The notes beneath the pieces were generated by a model, which was given only the letters and a program-made list of their open reading frames with translations, searched no databases and was not told the origin of the DNA. Of a stretch of 64,000 nt of DNA, positions 1 through 10,403 are shown in pieces (the first letter of the stretch is position 1; each line of letters begins with the position of its first letter). The stretch lies in the NCBI GenBank assembly GCA_030432235.1, contig JAUIHT010000003.1:62001-126000 (forward strand), in the 5' to 3' direction. A program made the position numbers and the translations under genes. This stretch comes from Verrucomicrobiia bacterium (lineage in GTDB: Bacteria; Verrucomicrobiota; Verrucomicrobiia; Opitutales; Cerasicoccaceae).

Positions 1-509
1 GTGGGGAAGCTCTCCAGAGCCCAGGCTGCCGCGTTTTCGATGTCCGCCTCGGTCGCAAAGCGCACACTGAAGGGCCAGGGGGAGGAGTTACGCCACAACC
101 GGCTGCCATTTTCCCCACTGATCACATACACATCCAGACTGGCCACCTGTTGGGTCACCGGGATGTTGTCGTCCGTGTAAACCGAGCCGGGATTACGCAA
201 GATTTCGGGATTGTTCTGTGTGGAAATCATCCACTGCGTATTGACGATGAAATCCGGGGATTCCGTGGCTGCCACCCGCCGATAGCCTTTATCCGTAAGC
301 TGCTCGCTGACAGCATTTACCGTAAGCTGCTTCATGTCCTCCGGAGCCAGGGCAATCAGGTTGTACGCGCCGTTGGGAGGGGTCACGGAAAAGGTCTGCA
401 ACGGCGAGATATTCGCGTCGGACATCGGCGTACCTCCGACCTGCAGGGTTTTACATCCGCTCAAGGCCAGGACACAGAGAAGGGAATAAAGGAGATTTCT
501 AACGTTCAT
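1..509 (-). CDS. DUF4136-like lipoprotein (partial, 3' end off the window)
   Basis: The minus-strand frame starts at ATG 509-507 and stays open to the window edge, so the C-terminus is missing. The first 20 residues form a lipoprotein signal with lipobox LSGC, so the mature protein should be anchored by a lipidated Cys at an outer face of a membrane. After it come the spaced blocks (F.V.PP, then a K-G-Y followed by P-D-F-I-V) typical of DUF4136 lipoproteins, whose function is unknown. It is divergent from the DUF1800 gene, and a perfect 12-bp palindrome lies between them. Family assignment is from pattern recognition only. Confidence 0.7.
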   Translation of the reverse strand, partial: MNVRNLLYSLLCVLALSGCKTLQVGGTPMSDANISPLQTFSVTPPNGAYNLIALAPEDMKQLTVNAVSEQLTDKGYRRVAATESPDFIVNTQWMISTQNNPEILRNPGSVYTDDNIPVTQQVASLDVYVISGENGSRLWRNSSPWPFSVRFATEADIENAAAWALESFP

Positions 510-554
510 GGGGACAAGACTGATTGAATAAAGTTGAATAGTTACATAGATTTG

Positions 555-566
555 AATAACGTTATT
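555..566. promoter_or_regulatory. 12-bp perfect palindrome between divergent genes
   Basis: AATAACGTTATT reads the same on both strands. It lies 46 bp upstream of the lipoprotein start and upstream of the DUF1800 gene, a position suited to a dimeric repressor or activator site. No regulator is identified. Confidence 0.35.
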
Positions 567-643
567 GTTCAGGATTGCAACCTTATCCGCCTAGAGCGGT
601 TTCACTTCCAGACGTGTCTTTGACTTCCGACAACCTGACCCCG

Positions 644-2104
644 ATGCAAGCCTGGGCGCCACTGAGCCCACGGCAGTGGAATGAAGCGCATGCACGCCAT
701 CTACTGCGGCGCATCGGCTTCAGCGCTACTCCGGGAGCGGTGGATGATGCCATGCAACGGGGCCTGCACGGCACTATTGAGTATTATTTCGGCAAAACAC
801 GACCCTTCCCCATCCCGCACCGGGTCCAACGCGAAGTCACGGAGTTGCCCAAGCTCCGACAGGAAATCCGCACAGCCAAGGACGAGGAGAAAAGGCGTAT
901 GCTGCGACGGGACGAGCGTACGCTCAGCAGCAGCAGCTATCAGGACTTCGCCATTTCCTGGCTGAGCTTCGCCCGCGAGCAGGAAAATTCACCGCAGGAA
1001 AAGTACGTCATGTTCCTGCAGGACATCTTCGTCGTCAGCCGGGAGAAAATCAAGCCCGCCGCCTATCTTTACCAGCATCAGAATCTTCTGCGCCGCGAGG
1101 GCTTCGGGGCCTACCCCGATCTGACCAAGTCCGTCAGCCGGTCCCCGGCCATGATTAACTACCTGGACCTGCACCGCAGCAGCAAGAAATCCCCCAACGA
1201 GAATTTCGCCCGCGAGCTCTTCGAGCTCTTCACTCTCGGCGAGGGCAACTACACCGAGCAGGACATCAAGCAGGCCGCCCGCGCCTTTACCGGTTACCGA
1301 GCCCGCGGAAGCCGATTCATCTTCGACAAAAACGCCTTCGACGGCACCCCCAAGACCGTCTTCGGGCGCACCGGCAACTGGAACGGCGACCAGGTCATCG
1401 ACATCGTCTACGACCAGCCTGCGGCCGCGACCTTCGTCCCGCGCGAGTTCCTCAAGTTCTACCTGGCCGAGGAGCCCCTGCCCGAGCCCTATCTGGAGCA
1501 GTTGGGTCGGCTTTGGGCCTCCAAGGGCTACGACATGCACTTCCTCATCGAGACGGTCTTTACCAGCCGCATGTTTTACCAGCCGGAGTATCAGGGCAAC
1601 TTGATCAAGAGCCCCATCCACTATTACATCGGCCTCTGCCAGGACCTGCGGCTCGACGTCATCCCCTTCCCCACCCGTGTCCTCGGCTCGCTCCGCGGCA
1701 TGGGCCAGGTTTTCCAGACCCCGCCCAACGTGCGCGGCTGGGTCGGCGGCAAGCACTGGATCAACACCACCACGCTGGCCGCGCGCAGGCAATTGGCCCA
1801 GACACTGTTCAACCCCATCGACGAGGAAAAACTCAACGCCGACGACTTCGTCGAGTTGCAGGCCGCCCGGGCCGAGGACCGCGCGGACTTCGTCGTCACC
1901 GAAGAGCGACTCAGCGGCCTTCAGGATAAATCGCCGGAATACATCTCCGAGCACTTCTGCCGCTATTTCCTGCCCGCCTCGCCCCCCGACGCCTTCCGCG
2001 ACACCTTGGCGCGCTACCTCAAGAGCAAGGAGAAGGACTACGTCGAGGGTATCAAGGAAATCACCGTGGCCGTCCTGCAATCCCCCCAATATCAACTCAG
2101 CTAA
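644..2104 (+). CDS. DUF1800 family protein
   Basis: The N-terminus (PLSPRQW followed by ARHLLRRIGF) and the central NENFARELFELFTLG block are hallmarks of DUF1800, a large family of unknown function often encoded beside DUF1501 proteins. I chose ATG 644 because the family similarity begins right after it; TTG 575 would add 23 residues with no visible family features and places the start 8 bp from a palindrome. No signal peptide is obvious. The next gene starts 9 bp after the stop, so the two are probably one operon. The pair is common in Planctomycetota and Verrucomicrobiota, and its biochemical role is not known. Confidence 0.88.
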   Translation: MQAWAPLSPRQWNEAHARHLLRRIGFSATPGAVDDAMQRGLHGTIEYYFGKTRPFPIPHRVQREVTELPKLRQEIRTAKDEEKRRMLRRDERTLSSSSYQDFAISWLSFAREQENSPQEKYVMFLQDIFVVSREKIKPAAYLYQHQNLLRREGFGAYPDLTKSVSRSPAMINYLDLHRSSKKSPNENFARELFELFTLGEGNYTEQDIKQAARAFTGYRARGSRFIFDKNAFDGTPKTVFGRTGNWNGDQVIDIVYDQPAAATFVPREFLKFYLAEEPLPEPYLEQLGRLWASKGYDMHFLIETVFTSRMFYQPEYQGNLIKSPIHYYIGLCQDLRLDVIPFPTRVLGSLRGMGQVFQTPPNVRGWVGGKHWINTTTLAARRQLAQTLFNPIDEEKLNADDFVELQAARAEDRADFVVTEERLSGLQDKSPEYISEHFCRYFLPASPPDAFRDTLARYLKSKEKDYVEGIKEITVAVLQSPQYQLS

Positions 2105-2113
2105 ATTTCCGCC

Positions 2114-3352
<1,239 letters not shown>

Positions 3353-3354
3353 GC

Positions 3355-3447
3355 ATGCCATTGGAACTGACCCGCCTTGAGGCTCGAACCCTCTGCACGC
3401 TCGCATTGCTCTGGGGTCTTGGCATGGCCGTGTACCTGCTGGCATAG
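3355..3447 (+). CDS. possible 30-residue membrane peptide
   Basis: An ATG two bases after the DUF1501 stop opens a 30-codon frame that begins MPLELTRLEART and ends in about 18 mostly hydrophobic residues, enough for one membrane helix. The position suits translational coupling to the upstream gene. No Shine-Dalgarno is visible and no family is recognised; it could be a chance frame. Confidence 0.3.
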   Translation: MPLELTRLEARTLCTLALLWGLGMAVYLLA

Positions 3448-3487
3448 AGCTTGCACTCTTTGTTCTGTGCTTTTCGACTAAGGGCCG

Positions 3488-4471
3488 TTGAAAATCCTCG
3501 CCCTCAAGTTCAAGTACCTCGGTGACGTCGTGGTCATGGTGCCGGCCCTGCGCGCGTTGCGGGCTCAGTACCCCGAGGCCGAGCTACACGTGTTGGTGGC
3601 CGCCGAGGCTGCCCCACTGCTCAAGGACCTGAGCTGGATTGACAAAATCTGGCCGCTGAAACGTGACCGCGGCAAGGCACGGCTCTCCGAGACCATGCCT
3701 ATCATCAAGGAACTGCGCGCCGAACGCTTCGACCGCTCCGTGGACTTCGTGGGCAACGACCGCGGCGCGCTCCTGAGCCGTCTCATCGGGGCGGACATCC
3801 GCCTGGGCCTGCGCCCGCAGACCGGCAGTGGCGCGCGCCGCCTCTGCTACACCGAAACCATTGAGGAGCTCGACACCACCCGGCACGAGGTCGTGCGCGA
3901 CTACTACGTCCTCACCCCCTGGGGTGTACCGCCGCCCGCCAATTGGGAGCTGGAGCTGGCCAAACCCGCTACTCCCTCGACTCTGCCGGGAGGCACGATT
4001 CTTTGTCACCTTTCCACCAGCCAACGTAAAAAGGAGTTGAAACCCGAGACCTGGGCCGCCATCGGCCAAAGCCTCAGCGCTTCCGGCCACCCCGTGCGTT
4101 TCAGCGCCGGCCCCACTGAACGCGAGCAGGCCCTCCTCGCGGATCTGAAAACAACCTGGCCCGACGCGCAAATCCTTCCCGCCAGCGCATCCCTGACCGA
4201 CTTCATGGCGCTGGTCGCGGGCGCGCGGCTTTTCGTTTCGCCGGACACCGCGCCGCTACACATCGCCGCCGGGCTCGGCGTGCACACGCTCGGACTTTTT
4301 GGGCCCACCTCCGCCAGCCGTTGGGCACCGCCCGGTGACAAGCATCACGCCCTCAGCGGCGCGCTTTGCCCCTGCTCCGGCCACCTGGAGCAGTGCGCCC
4401 AAACCAACCGCTGCATCGATGCGATCCGCAGTGAAACCGTCCTGAAAAAAATCGAGGAGGTGCTGGCATGA
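3488..4471 (+). CDS. glycosyltransferase family 9 (LPS heptosyltransferase-like)
   Basis: The N-terminus (MKILALKFKYLGDVV..VPALRALR) and the C-terminal SPDTAPLHIAAGLG...LGLFGPT segment at about residues 247-270 are diagnostic of GT9 ADP-heptose:LPS heptosyltransferases. Such enzymes add heptose to the lipopolysaccharide core on the cytoplasmic face. TTG at 3488 fits the family N-terminus exactly and is preceded by a weak AGGG. The gene overlaps the next glycosyltransferase by 4 bp (ATGA), so this is the first gene of a three-gene sugar-transfer operon. The actual donor and acceptor cannot be read from sequence. Confidence 0.9.
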   Translation: MKILALKFKYLGDVVVMVPALRALRAQYPEAELHVLVAAEAAPLLKDLSWIDKIWPLKRDRGKARLSETMPIIKELRAERFDRSVDFVGNDRGALLSRLIGADIRLGLRPQTGSGARRLCYTETIEELDTTRHEVVRDYYVLTPWGVPPPANWELELAKPATPSTLPGGTILCHLSTSQRKKELKPETWAAIGQSLSASGHPVRFSAGPTEREQALLADLKTTWPDAQILPASASLTDFMALVAGARLFVSPDTAPLHIAAGLGVHTLGLFGPTSASRWAPPGDKHHALSGALCPCSGHLEQCAQTNRCIDAIRSETVLKKIEEVLA

Positions 4472-5268
4472 GCGACCCGGCAAAACTCCCGCTGTCCCTG
4501 GCCATCATCGCTCATAACGAAGCGGCCAACCTGCGCCGCTGCCTGGAAAGCGCCGCCCCCCTGGCCAGCGAGATCGTCGTGGTGCTCAACGACAGCACCG
4601 ACGGCACCGAGGCCATCGCACGGGAGTTCGGCGCGACTATTTTTCACGAAACCTGGCACGGCCACCGCGACCAGAAAAACATCGCGCTCGACAAGACCAC
4701 CCAACCGTGGGTCCTCGCTATCGACGCCGACGAGGAGCTTTCGCCCAAACTCATTCAGAGCATCCGCGAGTTTGTCTCCAAGGATGGCGAAGGCCACGAC
4801 GGCGCGGAGTTTCCCCGTAAGGTCTGGTACCTTGGGCGCTGGATAAAACACGGCGACTGGTATCCGGACTGGAGCCTGCGCCTCATCCGCTGCGGCAAAG
4901 GCCGCTGGACAGGCAGCCGCGAGCACGACAAGATGGTGGTCGACGGCACCGTCAAGCGCCTCGACGGCGACCTACATCACTACTCCTTCCGGGACATGGA
5001 CCACCAGCTTTCCAAAATCCCCTATTTTGCGGATATCTACCTCGCCCGCATGCTCGATCGCGGCGAAAAATGGAACGCCCCCTCCGTCATCTTTCGCAGC
5101 CTCTGGCGCTTTTTCCGCGCCTATTTCATCCGGCTTGGCATCCTCGACGGCTTTCCTGGGTTCTACATCGCCTGGTTTCAGGCATTTTCGACCTTCTACC
5201 GCCACGCCAAGCTCTACGAGCATCAGGAGAAGGATCGCCGTCCCGAGGACTCCCCCGACGATGGTTAA
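4468..5268 (+). CDS. glycosyltransferase family 2 (WaaE/KdtX-like)
   Basis: This GT2 protein starts with the beta-strand and nucleotide-binding residues LAIIAHNEAANL, followed by VVLNDSTDGTEAIA and the metal-binding DxD region as IDADEEL at about residues 90-96. The RDQKN block and the spacing match the LPS-core beta-1,4-glucosyltransferase (WaaE/KdtX) subfamily. It overlaps the upstream GT9 gene by 4 bp and the downstream GT4 gene by 8 bp, which implies coupled translation. A role in lipid A-core assembly is inferred from the family and neighbours. Confidence 0.9.
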   Translation: MSDPAKLPLSLAIIAHNEAANLRRCLESAAPLASEIVVVLNDSTDGTEAIAREFGATIFHETWHGHRDQKNIALDKTTQPWVLAIDADEELSPKLIQSIREFVSKDGEGHDGAEFPRKVWYLGRWIKHGDWYPDWSLRLIRCGKGRWTGSREHDKMVVDGTVKRLDGDLHHYSFRDMDHQLSKIPYFADIYLARMLDRGEKWNAPSVIFRSLWRFFRAYFIRLGILDGFPGFYIAWFQAFSTFYRHAKLYEHQEKDRRPEDSPDDG

Positions 5269-6397
5269 CCCCCGGCATATCCTCGTTTTCGAGCCCCGCA
5301 CCGAAGGCCACCACCCCAAGTGGGCCGGCCTTGTGGCCAACGCCCTGCACGCCGCCGGTATGCACGCCAGCCTCGCCGTGGGCGACCCCGACAAGGTGCG
5401 TCCTTACCTCGGCGAAGGCTGCGCATTGGCTTTTGAAACACTGCCGGACGTCAAGGGCCTCGACGAACTTGCCGCCGCCGAAAAACTCCTGAAAACGACC
5501 GGCGCCAACGAGGTCTTCTGGACGTCGCTGGACAATTTCACCTCCGCCCTGCTACGCCGGGCCGCGCTCGGCGGCAAGCCACCCATCGGGCTGCGCGGGA
5601 AAATCTCCGGCGTCTACCACCGCCCGCGCCCGCTCGACCCAAGCCAGGAAGGCTTTAACAATACGCTGAAGCGCAGGGGCTTTACCAAACTGCACCAGGG
5701 ACGCTGGTGGGGACGCATCGCCCTGCTCGACCCGGTTGTGGCCCAGGCCGCGCCCCAGGATTTCCCCGGGCTGCGTGTGGGGCTCGTGCCCGACCCCGCC
5801 GACTTCCCCTCCCTGCCCGACCGCGCTCAGGCCCGTGCCGCGCTCGGCGTTTCGGAGGGCAAAATCGCCCTGCTGCACTTCGGCGTCTACGCCGAGCGCA
5901 AGGGTCTCGCTCTGCTCCTCGACGCCCTTGAGGCCTGCCCCGCCAAAGACAGATTTTTCCTCCTGCGCGCCGGCAAGGTTCCCGAGCCCGCGCCGGACGA
6001 GCTCCAGCGCGTCCATGCCCTGGCCGAAGCCGGGCAGGCACTGTCATTGGATGAGTTCGTCGATACCGGGACCGAGGCGCGGCTCTACGTGGCGGCGGAT
6101 ATCGTCACGCTGCCTTACCTGGGGCATTACGGCTCCGCCAATCTACTCAGCGCCGCCACTGCGGCCGGGCGACCCATCCTGGCCAGCAATCATCACCTGG
6201 TCGGACGCTTGGTGGAGGAGAATAACCTTGGCTGGACTTTTAAAGATGAAGATGTCCCGGACTTGGCGAAAGCACTGGAGCGTATCGCGCGCAAGACTCC
6301 CGAAGCCTTCGCTTCCGTCCAGGAGAGGCTGCGCACCTACGCCACCACCTGCGACCACGCCGCCTTCGGCCAGGCCATCACGGCCTTGTGGCAGTAG
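5261..6397 (+). CDS. glycosyltransferase family 1/4 (GT-B fold)
   Basis: The likely start is ATG 5261, 8 bp inside the end of the preceding GT2 gene; a longer frame back to 5027 is merely an open reading frame over that gene. The 378-residue product begins RHILVFEPRTEGHHPKW and has the C-terminal GT-B nucleotide-sugar region LLHFGVYAERKGL...LLLDALE and LPYLGHYGSANLLSAATAAGRPI. These are typical of GT4-like transferases. It closes the operon of three sugar transferases. The acceptor is unknown, most likely an LPS core or other surface glycan. Confidence 0.82.
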   Translation: MVNPRHILVFEPRTEGHHPKWAGLVANALHAAGMHASLAVGDPDKVRPYLGEGCALAFETLPDVKGLDELAAAEKLLKTTGANEVFWTSLDNFTSALLRRAALGGKPPIGLRGKISGVYHRPRPLDPSQEGFNNTLKRRGFTKLHQGRWWGRIALLDPVVAQAAPQDFPGLRVGLVPDPADFPSLPDRAQARAALGVSEGKIALLHFGVYAERKGLALLLDALEACPAKDRFFLLRAGKVPEPAPDELQRVHALAEAGQALSLDEFVDTGTEARLYVAADIVTLPYLGHYGSANLLSAATAAGRPILASNHHLVGRLVEENNLGWTFKDEDVPDLAKALERIARKTPEAFASVQERLRTYATTCDHAAFGQAITALWQ

Positions 6398-6404
6398 GAA
6401 GCCG

Positions 6405-7913
6405 TTATGGGTTCGCAGGTGGATTCTCCGGCGTACTCATATCGACCGCGCCGGTGTAGAGCCACTGCCAGTCCCATTCGCCCGGACTCAGCTCATAATA
6501 GAAAAAGCCGTCCAAGCCGCTGCCGCTGAACATCCAGCCCCGCGAAGGATTGCCAGCATGGTAAAACCAAACCTCCTCGTCCGACGTGGTACCCTCGTAA
6601 ATGTACATCCAGCCCAGCTCGAAGTTGTACACCCAAGGCATGCTCCCGACATAGGCGAAGCCAAACCATGAAGAATAGGAAAAGCCCGGAGAGTACTCCT
6701 CATAATCAGCGCCAAAGGCGGTGCTAGCCAATTCCAAATCTGGCTCGGATTCCTCAACGGCACCCTTATCTTCAGTATTCGAGTCAGGCTCGTCAGTTTC
6801 CGGAGTCTTGGTTTTTTCAGTCTCGGCCTCTGGTTCAACGACACGCACGACAAACTCCATACGTTGCTCATTCCTCCGGTTTTTCGCTACCAGAACCAGA
6901 GGATATTCACCCGTACTCTCCGGCACGCCTCGAATAAAGATAAACTTCTGCCCGAATTCGTCCACTTCCCAATATTCGAATTCCACGCCTTCTGGGAGCT
7001 CCCCTTCGTAGGTCAGCGAGAAATTATAGTCCTCATCGGCACGTCCACTAAGATAGAAAATGCCCTGCAAATGCTCACCCACATCTACGGTGAACTCCTC
7101 GCTGACATATTGCATGACAAGCTCCGTCGGCAGCACCTCAAGGGTTAGATTACGCTCAGCCGAAATATCGCCTTGCTCGACCTTGAGTCTTATTTTGTAG
7201 GTGCCCGGCTCGTTGATCCGGCCCTTAAAGGAGATTCTATTATTATCCAGTTTGCGAATCTCAAGCCCTTCGGGCCCTTCCAGAAGTGTCCAAGTAATCG
7301 TTTCCGTTTCCTCTCTTTCTTCGGCCAACACATCCAGATACTCCTGATAGAGCTCGAGCATGCCGAAGACCATTTCTTCAGTAGCTCCACCGGGAAAATC
7401 ATCCGTTGTCGCAAAATAGCCACGATAGAAAGGCAGCAACACGTCGAAGCGCTGAAGCAGATTATTTTCCTCTGGCAGTTGGTTGCCATAGACCCAGACG
7501 AGGGCGGACCAGAAGCCCTGTGTTAAGTCTGGCTCGAAAGCGGTTAAGGTCGTCATGGCCTCGCCGTAATCCTCAAAAAAGCGATCAGCCGGATGGGCCA
7601 GGGCATTCACATTCGCCGAAATCGTAATGGTTTCACCAAGATAGCTGTTTTCTTCCTCAGTGTCGTCGCCAACAACAACTAATTCACCGCCAGGAAGTTC
7701 GATCGAAAGCGCACCACCCGTAAAAGTATAGTCTTTCAAGTCCTGATAATCGAAATCCTCTCCTACCCAGACAGTGCCGATGAATTCATTGCCGACTATG
7801 TTCGGACCTGAAGGTTGAGTAACTTCGAGGGAGCTACCACTACTCGCCTGCCCCGCCAAAGAGGCGAGGCCCAACAGGGTGCCTAGAGCCGTTATCTGGA
7901 AAAAAGCTTTCAT
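6405..7913 (-). CDS. secreted Ig-like/putative-Ig repeat protein
   Basis: The protein has an N-terminal signal peptide (MKAFFQITALGTLLGLASLAGQA). The middle holds two putative-Ig (He_PIG-like) repeats, one around the GPEGLEIRKL...GTYKIRLKVEQGD segment and one around LPEGVEFEYW...STGEYPLVLVAKN. An acidic, Pro/Thr/Glu-rich linker follows. The C-terminus is rich in Trp, Tyr and Gly, with repeated blocks such as WFGFAYVG, PWVYNFELGWMYIYEG and WFYHAGNPSRGWMF; tails of this kind recur in secreted Opitutia proteins. I chose the second Met (7913) because the signal peptide begins there. It is convergent with the GT4 gene. A surface or adhesive role is possible, but no function is assigned. Confidence 0.75.
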   Translation of the reverse strand: MKAFFQITALGTLLGLASLAGQASSGSSLEVTQPSGPNIVGNEFIGTVWVGEDFDYQDLKDYTFTGGALSIELPGGELVVVGDDTEEENSYLGETITISANVNALAHPADRFFEDYGEAMTTLTAFEPDLTQGFWSALVWVYGNQLPEENNLLQRFDVLLPFYRGYFATTDDFPGGATEEMVFGMLELYQEYLDVLAEEREETETITWTLLEGPEGLEIRKLDNNRISFKGRINEPGTYKIRLKVEQGDISAERNLTLEVLPTELVMQYVSEEFTVDVGEHLQGIFYLSGRADEDYNFSLTYEGELPEGVEFEYWEVDEFGQKFIFIRGVPESTGEYPLVLVAKNRRNEQRMEFVVRVVEPEAETEKTKTPETDEPDSNTEDKGAVEESEPDLELASTAFGADYEEYSPGFSYSSWFGFAYVGSMPWVYNFELGWMYIYEGTTSDEEVWFYHAGNPSRGWMFSGSGLDGFFYYELSPGEWDWQWLYTGAVDMSTPENPPANP

Positions 7914-7954
7914 GGTATACATGGGAAAATGGCTGAAAAGAATGGCGTTGGCGC

Positions 7955-8920
7955 TTACTCCATCATCCCGGTCAAAGCGTGGAGATAATTTGAGTACATA
8001 CTCAGGATGGAGAAGACGAGGAATCCGGCAACCAGTAAAAACAGGATGGTTGGATATACAATGGCGGCTAATGTCATCCGGGTATTGGCCTTTTCCTGAA
8101 ATTGCCGCCCTAGGCGCAAGAGGTTCTGGTCAAGCTGGCCACTGCGCGCGCCGGCTTGGTACATGGCAACGAAGTCCGGCGGAAAACAACTGTGGCGTTT
8201 GAGTTCCGGTCCCGGGTCTTGCTCGCGCACCAGGACAGCATCGAGCGCGCGGGTGGCCTTGGACAGGGCGGGATCGTGGGCCACGGCGGCAGCGCCCTGC
8301 CAGGACTTACGGATGGGTGTGCCGGCGTCGAGGAAGGTCCCGAGGGCATAGGAGAAGTCCGCCAGCGCCTGGGACTTGCTGTAGCCGCGCAGGATGGGGA
8401 TGCAGCGGATGAGGCGCGGCAGCAGAGGGCTGTCCGTCTTGGCCAGGAAGATGATGAGGCCGATAATCCCCCACAGCGGCAGGAGCATCCCGGCCACCTG
8501 CCCGAGGTAGGCGGCGGTGTTCCACTGGAAGCCTTTTTCGAAGTCGATCATGCCCACAACCGGGGTAATGAGCACCCCGAAGTGGAATATCCCCAGCGGG
8601 TACAGCAGGCTGAGAATGCCCTTGAGCTGGTTGGCGCCCACCCGCGAGTGGCGCTCGGCCAGGTTGCTAAATGTCTGCGGCAGGCGACCCGTACGGGCGG
8701 CGGCTGAGATGAAAAGCCGGTCCTGCCGCGGCAGCCAGCGCGGCGCGCCCCGCAACACGTCATCCAGGGGCATGCCGGACTGGATTTGCCGCGAGAGCGC
8801 GATACGGTCGGCCTGCGACGGCCCGGCGGCCAGCTCGATGGCCCCGGCCAGTGGCACTCCAGACTCCAGCGTCTGCGCAATCTGCTGATACCACGAGGCG
8901 AGGGTTTTGTGGGAGGCCAT
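7955..8920 (-). CDS. type II secretion system F family protein (GspF/PilC-like)
   Basis: The sequence shows the two-domain T2SS-F pattern: an N-terminal LASWYQQIAQTLESGVPLAGAIELAAG repeat block, membrane helices at roughly residues 115-185, a second F-domain (ALADFSYALGTFLDAGTPIRKSW) and a C-terminal helix (IVYPTILFLLVAGFLVFSIL). F proteins are inner-membrane platform components of type II secretion or type IV pilus machines. I start at ATG 8920; the 18 extra residues to 8974 would be encoded by the adjacent tandem-repeat element and are unlikely to be real. No other secretion gene is nearby, so the gene stands alone here. Confidence 0.85.
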   Translation of the reverse strand: MASHKTLASWYQQIAQTLESGVPLAGAIELAAGPSQADRIALSRQIQSGMPLDDVLRGAPRWLPRQDRLFISAAARTGRLPQTFSNLAERHSRVGANQLKGILSLLYPLGIFHFGVLITPVVGMIDFEKGFQWNTAAYLGQVAGMLLPLWGIIGLIIFLAKTDSPLLPRLIRCIPILRGYSKSQALADFSYALGTFLDAGTPIRKSWQGAAAVAHDPALSKATRALDAVLVREQDPGPELKRHSCFPPDFVAMYQAGARSGQLDQNLLRLGRQFQEKANTRMTLAAIVYPTILFLLVAGFLVFSILSMYSNYLHALTGMME

Positions 8921-8933
8921 CTCGGGAAAGTTA

Positions 8934-9057
8934 AGAGCTAAAAGCAGAAAGCATAAAGCAAATAGAAGATTCACCTTCGACCTCCATATTCACGAGACGA
9001 TTGGACTCCCTGTCCTATTTTTTGGCTTTCAGCTTTCAGCTTTCAGCTTTTAGCTCT
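8934..9057. repeat. long inverted repeat made of 7-bp tandem units
   Basis: The left arm (8934-8965) and right arm (9015-9057) are reverse complements with a few mismatches. The right arm is a run of heptamers of the form GCTTTCA repeated three times and then GCTTTTA; the left arm has AGC-based heptamers. It fills the space between the divergent gspF-like gene and aroA and could form a long hairpin in either transcript. Confidence 0.75.
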
Positions 9058-9065
9058 CTCCCTTT

Positions 9066-10403
9066 ATGCAAGACCCCCTGCCCATCCGGCCCTTCACGCA
9101 ACCCGTCTCGGGGTCGGTGACGTTGCCCGGCTCCAAGAGCATCACCAACCGCGCCCTGCTGATGGCCGCCCTGTGCGAACGACCCATCACACTGACCGGT
9201 GCGCTCTTCAGTGAGGACACCGAGATCATGTCTGACTCGCTACGGCGGCTGGGGTTCACCGTGGAAGCCGATAGCGAAAAAAAGACCATCCGTGTCGAGG
9301 GCCGCGGAGGAGACATTCCCAACGCCAAGGCCGAGCTCTACGTGGGAAACGCCGGAACCGCCGCGCGCTTCCTCGCGGCCATGCTCTGCCTCAAGGAAGG
9401 CGGAGAATACCACCTCGACGGCTCCGAGGCCATGCGCAAGCGCCCCATGCGCGGCTTGCTCGACGCCCTGGTCCGGCATAACGCAGCGGAGGTCACCTAC
9501 CACGAAAAGGAAGGCTTTTTTCCTTTTACCTTAAAAACCAAAGGCCTGCACGGCGGCGTCCTGGAGGTCGATGCCACCGCCAGCAGCCAAATATTGTCGG
9601 CGTTGTTGATGGTTGCGCCGTTGGCGAAAGAGGCACTTCGGGTAAAGTTGGAAGGGTATACCGTATCAATTCCATTTGTTGAAATGACGTTGTTGATGAG
9701 ACGTCAATTTGATGCAACTGGAGGGAGAGTCGGAGCGGGAGAGTACACCACCGATTCGTTTGGCTATAATTACAAAGGAAACTCTTATCCGATTGAACCG
9801 GATGCAACCGCAGCCAGCTATTTTTTAATGCTGCCATGGGTTGTTGGCGGCCAGCTGACCGTTCCCGGATTTGCGAATGTTTCATTGCAGGGAGACAGAT
9901 GGTTTGTTCGAGTGGTAGAAAAATTGGGAGCACGATTTCAACGTGCAGAATTAGACCAACATATTGAGTATCCCGATCCGACCCATGGTGGTTTTCAAGA
10001 AAACTTCAACGCCATCTCGGACACCTTCCTGACGCTTGCGGCAGTGGCGCCGTTGCTGAAGAGCGAGCTAAAGATTACAGGCATTGCGCACACACGTTTT
10101 CAGGAGACCGACCGCGTCCTGGCCATGGCGACCGAGTTGAAAAAGCTGGGCCAAGGCGTCACCTTTGACGATGACTCACTGACGGTGCAGCCGGCCCTCG
10201 ACGCCATGCGCGCACTAACGGCAGACAAGCCCGTGGAAATCGACACCTATCACGACCACCGCGTCGCGATGTCCTTCGGCATCCTGGGCTGCTACGATCT
10301 CCACGGCGACGGACGTCCCTGGCTGGCCATCCGCAATCCCTGTTGCTGCGCCAAGACCTTCCCCAACTTCTTCGAAGTTTTAGACGGACTGCGGGGCGCT
10401 TAA
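9066..10403 (+). CDS. aroA: 3-phosphoshikimate 1-carboxyvinyltransferase (EPSP synthase)
   Basis: AroA condenses shikimate-3-phosphate with PEP in the shikimate pathway. The sequence has LPGSKSITNRALLMAAL near residue 20, GNAGTAARF near 95, RFQETDRV and DTYHDHRVAMSFG near the C-terminus, covering the substrate-binding Lys/Ser/Arg and catalytic acidic residues. The 445-residue length is normal. Oddly, the stretch from about 9585 to 10005 has a clearly lower GC content and different codon choice from both ends of the same gene, although the reading frame is intact. The 3' end overlaps the convergent DUF2254 gene by 4 bp. Confidence 0.96.
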   Translation: MQDPLPIRPFTQPVSGSVTLPGSKSITNRALLMAALCERPITLTGALFSEDTEIMSDSLRRLGFTVEADSEKKTIRVEGRGGDIPNAKAELYVGNAGTAARFLAAMLCLKEGGEYHLDGSEAMRKRPMRGLLDALVRHNAAEVTYHEKEGFFPFTLKTKGLHGGVLEVDATASSQILSALLMVAPLAKEALRVKLEGYTVSIPFVEMTLLMRRQFDATGGRVGAGEYTTDSFGYNYKGNSYPIEPDATAASYFLMLPWVVGGQLTVPGFANVSLQGDRWFVRVVEKLGARFQRAELDQHIEYPDPTHGGFQENFNAISDTFLTLAAVAPLLKSELKITGIAHTRFQETDRVLAMATELKKLGQGVTFDDDSLTVQPALDAMRALTADKPVEIDTYHDHRVAMSFGILGCYDLHGDGRPWLAIRNPCCCAKTFPNFFEVLDGLRGA

